DNA of 64,000 bases from Dyadobacter sp. CY261 (lineage in GTDB: Bacteria; Bacteroidota; Bacteroidia; Cytophagales; Spirosomataceae): NCBI RefSeq assembly GCF_021440085.1, contig NZ_JAKCPW010000015.1, positions 1 through 64,000 of the forward strand, given 5' to 3'. The notes below the pieces were generated by a model, which made no database searches, was not told the DNA's origin, and saw only the letters and a list, made by a program, of their open reading frames with translations. Shown here in pieces: positions 8,287 to 17,398 of this stretch. The number at the start of each line of letters is the position of its first letter. Positions within the stretch are counted from its first letter, which is position 1. The position numbers and the translations under genes were made by a program.

Positions 8287-9759
8287 ATGGTATTTAATTC
8301 TTATACATTCGTCCTGTTTTTTGCGGTGCTGCTCGCATTGCATAACATGCCTTTTTCCTGGAAAACCAAGAAAATCAATCTGTTGGGTGCCAGCTATCTT
8401 TTCTACGCACTCTGGAACCCGCCTTTTATCCTGTTGCTCTGGTTATCGACCATTGTAGATTTTTATATGGCCAAACTTATTTCGATAACCGAAGATAAGA
8501 CGCGGCGACGGATGTGGCTGGCTGTCAGTCTGGTGTTGAACCTCGGTATGCTGAGCTACTTCAAATACGGTGGTTTCCTGCTCGAAAACTTTACCATGCT
8601 GATGAATTCGCTGGGCATTGCATTCGAGGCGGCCAAACCGGATATTATTTTACCTGTCGGAATTTCATTTTACACCTTCGTGACACTGTCCTACACGATT
8701 GACGTATATAAACGTAAGTTCGCGCCGGAGTCATCCTTTCTCGACTTCGCATTATTCGTAACCTATTTTCCGCACCTTGTTGCCGGGCCTATCGTTCGTC
8801 CCGAGGACCTGATCCCGCAATTCAAACAACCCAAAAAAGCGACGGGGCAACAGTTTATGTGGGGCATATTCCTGCTCACATTGGGCCTGTTCCTCAAAGT
8901 CGTGATTGCAGATGGCTGGCTGTCTGAGACATCCGATCTTATTTTTGGGCTGCCATTTCCGGTTAACCCTCTGGATGCGTGGTCGGCGGTGCTGGCTTTT
9001 TCCGGGCAGATATTCTGCGATTTCAGCGGCTATTCCACCTGCGCTATTGGTGTTTCACTTTGCCTGGGCTTCAAACTGCCGGAAAACTTCCGTTATCCGT
9101 ATGCGGCCGTTGGCTTTTCCGATTTCTGGCGCCGCTGGCACATTACGCTCTCAACCTGGCTCCGCGATTACCTGTACATTCCATTAGGCGGAAACCGCGC
9201 AGGGCGCTTTCAGACCTATATTAACCTGATGATAACCATGCTATTAGGTGGTTTATGGCATGGTGCATCCTGGAACTTCGTGATCTGGGGCGGTTTACAC
9301 GGACTGTTTCTCTGCATTGAGAGATTAATAAAGAGAAATCCCAAAAAAGCGGGAGTAGCTGCTACTGAGGCGGAGGAAGTGGTTTTGCAGGCAACGGTGA
9401 TCCCGGTACGTCGCAACAATATCTCCGTTTTACTGCGGGTTTTGCTCACATTTTTCCTCTTGAACGTAACCTGGGTATTCTTCCGTTCGCCGGATTTTGG
9501 TACAGCGATCCGTATGCTGCTCTGTATGTTCGGGGTGATCACACAAGGCCCGAAAATGCTCACAACACCCGATATGCTCAAAGTGGCGATCGTGACAGTC
9601 GGACTGCTTGTTTGTCACTGGAACATGCGCGAGCGTTCGGTGAAGGGGTTGTTCCAATCGATGCCCTGGTGGCTTTTCGGAACGTTATGGGGCATTATGC
9701 TCATTCTGATCGTTCTCACACAGAAAAGCACCGGTTCATTTATTTATTTCCAGTTCTAA
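8287..9759 (+). CDS. MBOAT-family O-acyltransferase (AlgI/DltB-like)
   Basis: The 490-residue polytopic membrane protein has roughly ten to twelve hydrophobic spans. The family signature region SDFWRRWHITLSTWLRDY lies mid-protein, and the catalytic histidine is His325 in LGGLWHGASWNF. Length is typical for AlgI (about 460-520). The protein should pass acyl groups, usually acetyl, across the inner membrane to the SGNH partner encoded just upstream. No alginate or teichoic acid genes lie nearby, so the polymer modified is open; an exopolysaccharide is the simplest guess. Confidence 0.92.
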   Translation: MVFNSYTFVLFFAVLLALHNMPFSWKTKKINLLGASYLFYALWNPPFILLLWLSTIVDFYMAKLISITEDKTRRRMWLAVSLVLNLGMLSYFKYGGFLLENFTMLMNSLGIAFEAAKPDIILPVGISFYTFVTLSYTIDVYKRKFAPESSFLDFALFVTYFPHLVAGPIVRPEDLIPQFKQPKKATGQQFMWGIFLLTLGLFLKVVIADGWLSETSDLIFGLPFPVNPLDAWSAVLAFSGQIFCDFSGYSTCAIGVSLCLGFKLPENFRYPYAAVGFSDFWRRWHITLSTWLRDYLYIPLGGNRAGRFQTYINLMITMLLGGLWHGASWNFVIWGGLHGLFLCIERLIKRNPKKAGVAATEAEEVVLQATVIPVRRNNISVLLRVLLTFFLLNVTWVFFRSPDFGTAIRMLLCMFGVITQGPKMLTTPDMLKVAIVTVGLLVCHWNMRERSVKGLFQSMPWWLFGTLWGIMLILIVLTQKSTGSFIYFQF

Positions 9760-9778
9760 AAGTCAGTAAATGAAGCGA

Positions 9779-9824
9779 ATGGTTCAGTAGGGCATTTACG
9801 GCCTTCACTGAACCATTTTGTTGT
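9779..9824 (+). terminator. terminator after the SGNH/MBOAT operon
   Basis: An 11-bp inverted repeat (9779-9789 and 9807-9817) is followed by TTTTGTTGTTT on the plus strand. Its right arm overlaps the stop codon and last codons of the convergent GH28 gene. Confidence 0.55.
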
Positions 9825-11133
9825 TTACCTTGACATTGTCTAGCGTAAAGTCCTGCACGACCGATTTGTTATAGGCGCTGTTTTTAGCAGTAATGTCCAG
9901 ATTCTCAAAACTGAACTTTGAAAGTTTGTCGTATTCGCCCGGTTCCACATCAAAAAACACCTCGCATTTCAGCTTGATGTTTTTTAAACTGATATGATCC
10001 GAGTAGGAGAGCGGGACGTCCTTTCTTCCCTTCAAATCAAAAAATTGCTTCCAGGGTTTTACGTAAATGAGGCTATAAGCATAACCGTCCACATTTTCGA
10101 CGCTTACAAACTCATATTTCTGAGGCGTATCCGGACGCATTTTGAGCCATAACACACGCATGGCGTTTTCGATGTGGCAATTGCGCATGACGACATTCCT
10201 GTTGTGAATGGCCTCGCTGCCGCAGGTGAGCGCTGCGTGACAAAATCCGAAATTCGTGTCTTCGATAATGATATTGGTATTACTTCCATTGCCGGGATCT
10301 TTGTCGGCATACGGCCCTTTGCCGCCTTTCAACGCGATCGCATCGTCATTCACGGCCAGGTAACAGCCTTTTACCAGCACATTGTTGCACACATCAAGAT
10401 CGATCGCATCCGTGCTCGGCGCTTTTATCGGTTCATGCGGCGCGGTAATGCGCACATTCAGGATTTTGATATTATTGCATTGGTAGTAATGGCTCGTCCA
10501 GAAACCTGAATTCTGTAAAGTCACATCCTGGACCTGCACATCATTACTTTTCCAGATAAAAACCAGCCGGGGCCGGGAAACTTCCAGATTGGTGCAATTG
10601 GGATTTTCCTTTCTGCGCTGCCAGAAAGCCTTCCAGTAATTCAACCCATTCCCATCGATAATCCCTTTCCCCGAAATCGTAAAACCGTTCACCCCGTATG
10701 CATTCACTAGTGCCGGAAAGTAATCCAGGTTTTGCCCCTCCATGCGCGAAGGCATCATGGGGTAATCAGCGATCTTGTCCGACCCTTTCAACACCGCGCC
10801 TTCCGCCAAATGCAAATGCGTTTTGGGTTTAAAAAACAATGCCCCGCTCAGAAAAGTACCCTTAGGGATCACAATCACACCACCACCTTCTGCCTGAGCC
10901 TGATCGATCACCTTTTGAATGGCCGCCGTTTGCACGACATTGCTATCTTTTGAAACGCCATGTTCCGTGATCAGAAACTGCCTTCCGAGATTTGCAAGGC
11001 TAATTTTGGTTGTATCCGAAAACCATTTGGGGATTTCCGTACCGTCGGGGAATGTAGTAGCTCTGCCGGTTTGCGAGAAAGCGACCGACGCAATGCAAAG
11101 CATTTGGAAGAAAAGGAAAAAAAGTTTTGTCAT
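9805..11133 (-). CDS. secreted GH28 polygalacturonase-like enzyme
   Basis: The 442-residue protein has a signal peptide (about 1-20, ending AFSQ) followed by a right-handed beta-helix. GH28 landmarks are degenerate: STDAID in place of NTDGxD, NDDAIALK for the paired aspartates, CHAALTCGSEA in place of G-H-G, and RVLWLKM in place of R-I-K. The fold and aspartates fit hydrolysis of alpha-1,4-galacturonan or a related galacturonide, in the periplasm or outside the cell. The degenerate G-H-G suggests an exo-acting or unusual specificity. It converges with the MBOAT gene and stands alone. Confidence 0.85.
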   Translation of the reverse strand: MTKLFFLFFQMLCIASVAFSQTGRATTFPDGTEIPKWFSDTTKISLANLGRQFLITEHGVSKDSNVVQTAAIQKVIDQAQAEGGGVIVIPKGTFLSGALFFKPKTHLHLAEGAVLKGSDKIADYPMMPSRMEGQNLDYFPALVNAYGVNGFTISGKGIIDGNGLNYWKAFWQRRKENPNCTNLEVSRPRLVFIWKSNDVQVQDVTLQNSGFWTSHYYQCNNIKILNVRITAPHEPIKAPSTDAIDLDVCNNVLVKGCYLAVNDDAIALKGGKGPYADKDPGNGSNTNIIIEDTNFGFCHAALTCGSEAIHNRNVVMRNCHIENAMRVLWLKMRPDTPQKYEFVSVENVDGYAYSLIYVKPWKQFFDLKGRKDVPLSYSDHISLKNIKLKCEVFFDVEPGEYDKLSKFSFENLDITAKNSAYNKSVVQDFTLDNVKVNNKMVQ

Positions 11134-11203
11134 AACCCCATGAAGACGGGGTTTGTAGGGTTATACTCTTACGGGAATATTGAAATGCTCATAAATAGCA
11201 CGC

Positions 11204-11226
11204 AAAAAAGGGGCTTGCGGCCCCTT
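11204..11226 (-). terminator. terminator downstream of hicBA
   Basis: On the minus strand a 7-bp G/C-rich stem (11208-11214 with 11220-11226) is followed by six Ts (A-tract 11204-11209 on plus). It lies 11 bases after the HicA stop. Confidence 0.65.
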
Positions 11227-11236
11227 AAATTAATTA

Positions 11237-11473
11237 CTATTCTTTATCGATCCAATCGTACAAGTATTCGAGCGTTCTACCCATATTTACAAGGTTGGTT
11301 TTAAGATGCATTGCCGGGATTTCTTTTAAATGGCTTCGATGTGTAATCGTCCGCCAACAACCCGGACACTTCCAATGCTCGTGAGAACGACCATTTTGTC
11401 GGTCATATTTACATCCGTGAGCTTCAAGAAAGCGAATCCAGTCCTTCGTTTTAACAGGTCTGTTATTTCCCAA
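11237..11473 (-). CDS. hicA: HicA-like mRNA interferase toxin
   Basis: The 78-residue product matches the HicA/YcfA double-stranded-RNA-binding-like fold: VKTKDWIRFLEAHGCKYDRQ, then GRSHEHWKCP with the catalytic-type histidine in the G-S-H segment, then RTITHRSHLKEIP. The family cleaves mRNA and is held inactive by HicB. No ATG fits; the frame opens with TTG at 11473, 3 bases after the stop of the upstream gene and in the same frame, so translation probably depends on re-initiation. The two cysteines in C-P-G-C are unusual for the family. Confidence 0.75.
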   Translation of the reverse strand: MGNNRPVKTKDWIRFLEAHGCKYDRQNGRSHEHWKCPGCWRTITHRSHLKEIPAMHLKTNLVNMGRTLEYLYDWIDKE

Positions 11474-11476
11474 AGC

Positions 11477-11872
11477 TTATGCCGTTTGTAATACCAACTT
11501 TTTAACCTGCTCAGGGTGATCAAAGCTTTGCAAAACTTTTAGCTCATCAAAGGATGGATTAGAGAACTTCTTGGGGAAAGCCTTCTCGTTATGCCAACCG
11601 ATGTTTTCCATAACCTTTTGCCTCTCCGATTCCGAAAGTTTAAAGAGGTCGTCAAAAAATGTATCTAGATTTTCTTTCAATGCCTGCACTGCGTCCGTCT
11701 CATTTTCTCCGTAGCCAGTGACATTCAAATTTGGAACAATACCAACCCAATGTTCGCCTTGCTGTCCCGTAAACATCCTTAATGTCCCGACCACTTCGTG
11801 CTGCGAGAGTTTCAGCAGATCGGAAAAGTTGTCTCCGGCCTCATCCAATAAATGCATTTCAATTTGTGACAT
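11477..11872 (-). CDS. hicB: HicB-like antitoxin
   Basis: The 131-residue product carries the partial RNase H-like HicB domain: HWVGIVPNLNVTGYGENETD followed by AVQALKENLDTFFDDL. It should bind and neutralise the HicA-like toxin encoded immediately downstream. The order antitoxin then toxin is the less common one for hicAB and resembles other Bacteroidota loci. I see no clear ribbon-helix-helix or HTH in the C-terminal 50 residues, so how the operon is autoregulated is unclear. Confidence 0.7.
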   Translation of the reverse strand: MSQIEMHLLDEAGDNFSDLLKLSQHEVVGTLRMFTGQQGEHWVGIVPNLNVTGYGENETDAVQALKENLDTFFDDLFKLSESERQKVMENIGWHNEKAFPKKFSNPSFDELKVLQSFDHPEQVKKLVLQTA

Positions 11873-12123
11873 ATCGTTTATGCTATTTGGCCGTGTACTG
11901 AATTTAGTTTGTTTATCAAAAGTGCGAAAAAATTAGCTTAAACGTAGCATTGGAAATCGGTGCATTTATGATAGACAAAACTTGCAAAATAACGTCAATT
12001 GTCTGACTATAAGTGGTTTGTGTCTACATTAAGCGTTGCTGTTAGCCAGTTCGATTCATTAGCGTTTATCAGTCGGCTGAGACAATTGGCCAAACGGTTA
12101 AATGGTAGAAGCAACCCTCGCCC

Positions 12124-12864
12124 TTACGCCATAGCCCCATTCAATCCAATCGTCTGCCCACTAATCCATTTCGCATCGTCACCAGCCAGGAACGCAACTA
12201 CTTTGGCAATGTCGTCAGGTTCTCCGAGACGGTTGAAGGCATTCAGTGAGGCAAGGCGGTCGATCACTTCCTGGGGCTTGCCTTTGGTGAAAAGTTCCGT
12301 GTTGGTCGGCCCGGGGAGGACGGCGTTGACGTTGACGCCGCGTGCGCCTATTTCTTTGGCAAAAACCCGTGTCATTTGTTCCACCGCACCTTTTGTGGCC
12401 ACATATGTTGCGTACGTAGGCATCATGACGCGCGTCGTGGTGGAGGAGAAGTTGATAATGCTGCCACCGTCGGCCAGGCGGGTAGCGGCTTCCCGGAGGG
12501 TGTTGAAGGTTCCCCGCACATTCACTTCAAACTGACGGGTGAATTCTTCGTCGGTCGTGTCTTTCAGTAATTTGGTGATCATGATCCCGGCATTGTTGAC
12601 CAGCACGTCAATTTTACCGAAATGTGCGATCGCGGCGTCGAACAATTCTTTGACCTGCTGTGCATTACTGACGTCGGCCTGTAATGCGATGGCCTCGCCA
12701 CCCTGCGATTCGATTGCGGCAACCGTTTGCTGCGCGGCTTCCATTCCGCTGGTATAGTTGACGATCACTTTCGCGCCTGCTGCTGCCAGATGAAGGGCTA
12801 TTGCTGCTCCTATTCCCCTTGACGCCCCGGTCACCAGGGCTACTTTGTTTTCGAGTGAGTTCAT
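12124..12864 (-). CDS. SDR-family oxidoreductase (FabG-like)
   Basis: The 246-residue classical SDR has TGASRGIG for NAD(P) binding, VLVNNAGI in the middle, a catalytic serine in NFSSTTTR, and the intact Y-V-A-T-K active site. It ends with GQTIGLNGA, typical for the family. The ATG at 12864 directly precedes the first strand; the extra upstream frame runs through a terminator and is not coding. It stands alone, so its carbonyl substrate is unknown. Confidence 0.88.
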   Translation of the reverse strand: MNSLENKVALVTGASRGIGAAIALHLAAAGAKVIVNYTSGMEAAQQTVAAIESQGGEAIALQADVSNAQQVKELFDAAIAHFGKIDVLVNNAGIMITKLLKDTTDEEFTRQFEVNVRGTFNTLREAATRLADGGSIINFSSTTTRVMMPTYATYVATKGAVEQMTRVFAKEIGARGVNVNAVLPGPTNTELFTKGKPQEVIDRLASLNAFNRLGEPDDIAKVVAFLAGDDAKWISGQTIGLNGAMA

Positions 12865-12975
12865 GGTCTTTTTTGTTTGGTTAAATGACATTACAAAGAT
12901 GGCGGATCGGTGGATCGACTCGCGTACAAGGATCACTGCAAGAGTTGCAAATTTCTCAGATCGGTTCAAACCATG

Positions 12976-13003
12976 AAAAAAGGCTGCCATTTACTGACAG
13001 CCT
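12976..13003 (-). terminator. terminator of the multi-span membrane protein gene
   Basis: Minus-strand stem AGGCTG(T)/(G)CAGCCT with a loop of about nine bases is followed by six Ts, 35 bases after the stop at 13038. Confidence 0.7.
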
Positions 13004-13037
13004 CGTGTATTATTTTTATCTAAGTGCAAATCGGATC

Positions 13038-14282
13038 TTATTTGAAACCGAAAATTAAAGGGAAAACAAATGTTACGATGGCCGCCCAGGCGCTATAAAC
13101 CGGCAGGAACGTCACCAGTGATCTGGCTATCAGGGCTAAGTCTGTTTTTCTGTTGAGCGCTCCGAAAAGTTTTAACCCAACATAAAACAAATGCACAAGC
13201 ATTAGCACGTTGGCACCGAGTACAGCGGCCCGGTTCGGTGTGATGCCCCATTCCGAAATGCGGAACAAGACGGCGGAAAGCGCAATGCTGTTGACCAGCA
13301 GCGTTACTGCGGAAAGCAGTAGGAGCAATACAACCTGGGCCCGGTTCGTGCCCGATTGCTCTGTTTCGGCCACCGAGAAGAATATCAGTGCCATGACACC
13401 TATCAGCATGCCGTTAAAAAGGAGAAGAAATTCCCGGTCATGGTAAGGATTTTTGCCTGCGAAAAGCGTAGCGGCCAGATATATGATCAGCATGACAAGG
13501 GCGACTGGGCTGAATAGCTTCGCGATAACGGGCGGTACCCTGTTTACGAGCGTCGGCTGCACGCGTGTGATGAATGTGGCCACAAGTGGTATCGCGGCCA
13601 GGCCGCTGACCACGATATACTGGGAGTAGAATTTCTGAATGTCCCAGCCGATCAATCCAAACAAATTGATGGTAATTCCCGACATGATGCCCCCTGAAAT
13701 GAGCAGCAGGGCCATCATCACCAGCAGCTCACCATTGTAGCGCAGAAACCCGAGCCAATTCGCTCCTTTTTGCCACGTTCCGCCTCCGAACACAAATCCA
13801 AGCATCGACCAAAGCAGTAAGGGCAAATGAATGCATGAAAGGTTCAGCGTATCGCTTGTGACATCGTTCGGAAGCAGGTTGATAAACAGCGCTGAGAGGG
13901 CCACAAAGCCAAAAGCCGACGCCCGTGTCTTCCATGAAGCATTGTTTCTCCATGCGAAATACGCCATGAGGACTGGAAAAACAATGAAGCCTGTGTTGCG
14001 GGTGTAGAAAAACTCTTCGTTAAGGGAAAGCATGGCTGGAATCTTGGCGAGCAATGCCGCGAACAAGGACGCAGCCACTACAAAGGTGCGTTCGCTGGCG
14101 GTGCCCCAGGAAAGATCGTCCTGGATGAAATTAAGCCGCTGGTGCCAGCCTTCCACCAGCAGATTGCTACCCAAATCGGGATACAAAGCATTAAATGCAG
14201 CCTTGAAGCCAGGCTTGTTGCCCCGGTACAGCTTTTCCAGGTGTAAGGGGTTGTCTTGGTTTGACAGGATTTCTTCGCGCAT
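13038..14282 (-). CDS. polytopic membrane protein of unknown function
   Basis: The 414-residue protein has a soluble N-terminal region (about 1-65) and roughly ten hydrophobic spans. No catalytic motif is evident. General layout resembles DUF4153/DUF2157-type Bacteroidota membrane proteins, but I cannot confirm a family. ATG at 14282 is preferred over a TTG two codons upstream. It is a single-gene unit with its own terminator. Confidence 0.75.
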   Translation of the reverse strand: MREEILSNQDNPLHLEKLYRGNKPGFKAAFNALYPDLGSNLLVEGWHQRLNFIQDDLSWGTASERTFVVAASLFAALLAKIPAMLSLNEEFFYTRNTGFIVFPVLMAYFAWRNNASWKTRASAFGFVALSALFINLLPNDVTSDTLNLSCIHLPLLLWSMLGFVFGGGTWQKGANWLGFLRYNGELLVMMALLLISGGIMSGITINLFGLIGWDIQKFYSQYIVVSGLAAIPLVATFITRVQPTLVNRVPPVIAKLFSPVALVMLIIYLAATLFAGKNPYHDREFLLLFNGMLIGVMALIFFSVAETEQSGTNRAQVVLLLLLSAVTLLVNSIALSAVLFRISEWGITPNRAAVLGANVLMLVHLFYVGLKLFGALNRKTDLALIARSLVTFLPVYSAWAAIVTFVFPLIFGFK

Positions 14283-14521
14283 AAACAATGATTGACAGAT
14301 TGTGATTACTTTTTTAAGTGGTGAGTGGCGCCTGATTCTTAATATTAAAAAGTACTTTGTAATTCAAAGTTAAAAACGATTCGGATTTCTGCAATAGGGT
14401 TGGGATAATTTTTTTTCTGGCGTTGCTGCCGATTACTAATTTCTGAAACCGCTAAATGGTTTGTGCTTTATTCCCTCTTGTATCTGATTTTATTTTGCAC
14501 TGAAAATCAAATTAATATATA

Positions 14522-14653
14522 ATGGAATTGACAATTGGTATGTGGGCCGGATTGGTCCAGATAGGGATCGCGGTAGCAATAGCAGCAATGGGGATCAGGA
14601 TCGTATTTGAGCTTCGAAAAAATGAGCTCGACGATCAGATTCACGTAAAATAG
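14522..14653 (+). CDS. small single-span membrane protein (43 aa)
   Basis: The frame encodes 43 residues starting MELTIGMWAGLVQIGIAV, with one hydrophobic span (about 6-28) and a charged tail FELRKNELDDQIHVK. That is the layout of small membrane proteins. It lies in the gap before the isomerase gene and on the same strand. There is no strong ribosome-binding site, which is usual here. The even hydrophobic/charged split argues for a real gene, but the short length leaves doubt. Confidence 0.4.
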   Translation: MELTIGMWAGLVQIGIAVAIAAMGIRIVFELRKNELDDQIHVK

Positions 14654-14759
14654 AGATGATCGGTTATCGGTCGGTTTAATGTCCGTCACAACTAAAAAGG
14701 GAAACAAGTTGGCATTCCACGCGATTGACAATATATTTCCGGACATTTTCCTGAACCTT

Positions 14760-15680
14760 ATGAACCGATCATCATCCTTTACCCGCCGGGACTTCCTGGC
14801 CGCCGCTTCCGCCAGTCTGGCACTGCCCCTGGTACAGCCATTAAACGCACTGGCAAAAGCCAAACCGTTATTGTCATTTTCTACATTGGCCTGTCCTAAA
14901 TGGGATTGGGCGACAATCGTCAAATACGCTTCCGACAACGGCTACCACGGGATCGAGATCCGCGGGGTGCTGGATTGTATGGACCTTCCCAAATGCAACG
15001 ACTTTGGCAGCCCGCAAAACATCGCGCAATCACGCAAGCTGGCAGAAGACAAAGGGTTAAGGATCGTCGACCTCGGCTCTTCGGCAGCATTGCACATGGC
15101 AGACCCTGCCGAGCGGAAGAAAAATTTGGATGAGGCGAAAAGGTTTATTGACCTGGCCCAGCAGTTGAACTGCCCCTATGTGCGTGTATTCCCGAACGAC
15201 CTGCCCAAGGATCAGGAAGTAGACAAAACAGTGGAATTAATCAGTACAGGTCTGCTCGAATTGGGTGAATATGCAAAAAACACGTCGGTAACTGTACTCC
15301 TTGAATCGCACGGAGATGTCACGAAGAAGGACATCCTGGCGAATGTTATGGGTAAGGCCGAGCACAAGCACGTAGGACTGATCTGGGACATTTTCAATAT
15401 GTGGTCGGTAACGAAAGAGCCACCGAAAGAGGTTTATGCCCAATTGAAGCAATACATCCGCCATACCCATATTAAGGATGGCATCCTCGAAGGCGGCAAA
15501 ATCCGGTATGTGGCAGTCGGTAAGGGCGAAGGGCCATTGCAAGAGGCAATCAGCGTGCTCGTGAAGGACAATTACAAAGGCTATTACAGCTTCGAATGGG
15601 AGAAAAAGTGGCATCCCGAAATTGAGGATCCTGAAATCGTCATCCCTGCTTACCCCAAGCTGATGCAGCAATACTTTTAA
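14760..15680 (+). CDS. Tat-exported sugar phosphate isomerase/epimerase-like TIM barrel
   Basis: The 306-residue protein starts with a twin-arginine signal (FTRRDFLAAA, about residues 7-16, then an alanine-rich core to about 34). The mature part is a xylose-isomerase-like TIM barrel: GYHGIEIRGVLDC, then VLLESHGD, VGLIWDIFNM, IRHTHIKDG and YYSFEWEKKW. Glu, Asp, His and Glu in these motifs are the usual divalent metal ligands. Homologues interconvert or epimerise sugars; a periplasmic location suggests action on released oligo- or monosaccharides. ATG at 14760 was chosen because the signal begins there. Its stop overlaps the stop of the convergent GH43 gene. Confidence 0.85.
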   Translation: MNRSSSFTRRDFLAAASASLALPLVQPLNALAKAKPLLSFSTLACPKWDWATIVKYASDNGYHGIEIRGVLDCMDLPKCNDFGSPQNIAQSRKLAEDKGLRIVDLGSSAALHMADPAERKKNLDEAKRFIDLAQQLNCPYVRVFPNDLPKDQEVDKTVELISTGLLELGEYAKNTSVTVLLESHGDVTKKDILANVMGKAEHKHVGLIWDIFNMWSVTKEPPKEVYAQLKQYIRHTHIKDGILEGGKIRYVAVGKGEGPLQEAISVLVKDNYKGYYSFEWEKKWHPEIEDPEIVIPAYPKLMQQYF

Positions 15681-17251
15681 TCGTATTTCATTTCAATCGC
15701 TTTTATTTCGCTCTTCTGCGTTGGTTGGCCGGTAACGTTGATCCCAACTCTCGGCGCACGGTCCCAACGTGGAAGCCAGGGTGCTTCCATCTGCACGGAA
15801 CTGGTAAGCGAATCGATTTTCTGGCCTTTTACGGCCCAGCTAAATGTGAAGAAGCGGCCATAGCGGCTTTGCAGTTCCAGCCGGATATTGTGGTATTTAT
15901 CAGGGATCTCCTGGGTTTTGAGGGTTTCATATACGCCATCTTTCACCTGCCACAGCTCAATGCGGTTCCTTCCTGCCCCATAGCCAATCGCATTCTGCGC
16001 GTCACCATAAATGACAATATTTTGCAGGATACCGTCTTTGGTCACGACCTCGGTAGCGAAAGAATAATTGCCCTTTTTGATGGTATGGCCTAAAAAATTA
16101 CCCGTCATCGCGGGATTCTCGCATTCTATTTCCAAAGCAGCGTTCTGTACGGCAAACTTCGGTTTAGGCAAGCCCGCATCGAACACCCACGGGAGCCTCA
16201 GCGTATCACGGTCGTAATTAGCGGAAAAATTATGCGCATGCAGCGTAGGAGCACCCGCTCCAGCGGGAGCTTCGGCCTGTGCAGGGGTCGTTTTGCCGTA
16301 ACGGAATGCCGGCCATTTGGTCGTTTCGTCCCAAACCAGCTCACTTAACACGCCCTGCCGACCACCAAATGTAAATTCTGTTCCGGGGTAGGCATGATGC
16401 AGATAGAAATAACGGCGGTCGGACGTTTGCACCACCGTCCCATGCCCAGGGCATTTCCAGGTATCGTCTCCGAAAAGCACCGGGTTGTTCCCGTACTTTA
16501 CCCATGGCCCTTGCAGGTTCTCGGCTCTCGCCATCCCCACCTGGTAATCGCAGCGTTCGCCGCAGCAGGCGTTACCGGAATAAAGCATGTACCAGTAATT
16601 GCCCCTCTTGAAAATAGCCTGCCCTTCCGCACCGCCAGCCTCCCAACCCGCCGGGTCGGCCTTGATCAGACTGAATTCCTTGCCTGTTACTTTAAGCCCA
16701 TCCTGCGAAAGTTCGGCACCCAGCAATTCAATGCCCCGGTCTTTATCCAAACCGTACGCCTTCCAGGTAATGAACAATTTTCCTTTATCTTCCACCACAA
16801 ATGCATCAATCGCTTCTTTCGTCCATTCGATGATGACGCCGTGGTCTTTGAAGCCTTTCGTAATATCCTTGGTACTCGCCACGCCGATCATCGATTGTTT
16901 GTCCGATTTTCTCCGTGCGGTGTAGTAAACATAAAAAGTCCCGTTCCTGAAAAAAAGCTCCGGCGCCCAGTAGCTGCCCATGGTCCATTTGGGCAACTCG
17001 GCAAACACCGGTCCCACATATTCCCAATTGATCAGATCCTTCGAACTGTAAATAGGGTAGGCTGGCGCCCATTCCGAGGAAGTTCCGGCTGCATAGTAGG
17101 TGTCGCCCACGCGTATCACCGACGGATCCGCGAAGTCGCCGGCAATCACCGGGTTGCGGTATGTGACAACACCCGCGGGAGCAGGTCGTTGGGCAAGTGC
17201 ATTCGTTGCGAAAGAGATTGTCAGCAAGAGTATGCCGTGCAGAAACTTCAT
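15677..17251 (-). CDS. secreted GH43-family glycosidase
   Basis: The 524-residue protein has a signal peptide (about 1-19, ending ALAQ) and then a five-bladed propeller of GH43. The catalytic base is in IAGDFADPSVIRVGDTYY, the second acid region in YWAPELFFRNGTFYVYYTAR, and the proton donor region in GGAEGQAIFKRGNYWYM. The C-terminal ~190 residues form a beta-sandwich (GH43 C2/XynB-like). Members are beta-xylosidases, alpha-L-arabinofuranosidases or galactanases. Neighbouring CE12 and GH106 genes point to pectin side chains. It has no operon partner on its strand. Confidence 0.88.
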   Translation of the reverse strand: MKFLHGILLLTISFATNALAQRPAPAGVVTYRNPVIAGDFADPSVIRVGDTYYAAGTSSEWAPAYPIYSSKDLINWEYVGPVFAELPKWTMGSYWAPELFFRNGTFYVYYTARRKSDKQSMIGVASTKDITKGFKDHGVIIEWTKEAIDAFVVEDKGKLFITWKAYGLDKDRGIELLGAELSQDGLKVTGKEFSLIKADPAGWEAGGAEGQAIFKRGNYWYMLYSGNACCGERCDYQVGMARAENLQGPWVKYGNNPVLFGDDTWKCPGHGTVVQTSDRRYFYLHHAYPGTEFTFGGRQGVLSELVWDETTKWPAFRYGKTTPAQAEAPAGAGAPTLHAHNFSANYDRDTLRLPWVFDAGLPKPKFAVQNAALEIECENPAMTGNFLGHTIKKGNYSFATEVVTKDGILQNIVIYGDAQNAIGYGAGRNRIELWQVKDGVYETLKTQEIPDKYHNIRLELQSRYGRFFTFSWAVKGQKIDSLTSSVQMEAPWLPRWDRAPRVGINVTGQPTQKSEIKAIEMKYD

Positions 17252-17398
17252 GGGATGCGAATTGATGGAATTGCGAATAAAGGGATTTATTCCCGAATAA
17301 TAAACCGGAAAATCCGGTGGAAAGCTGGCAATAGTGTGTGCTAAGGGTTGAAATGATGCGGAATAATTAGAATATTGCGGCCTTACTCCGACCACACG

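Noticed and set aside
16394..17344. Long plus-strand open frame of 316 codons inside the GH43 gene
   Set aside because: It is antisense to a gene with full GH43 motifs and has arginine/histidine-rich, family-less sequence typical of shadow frames.
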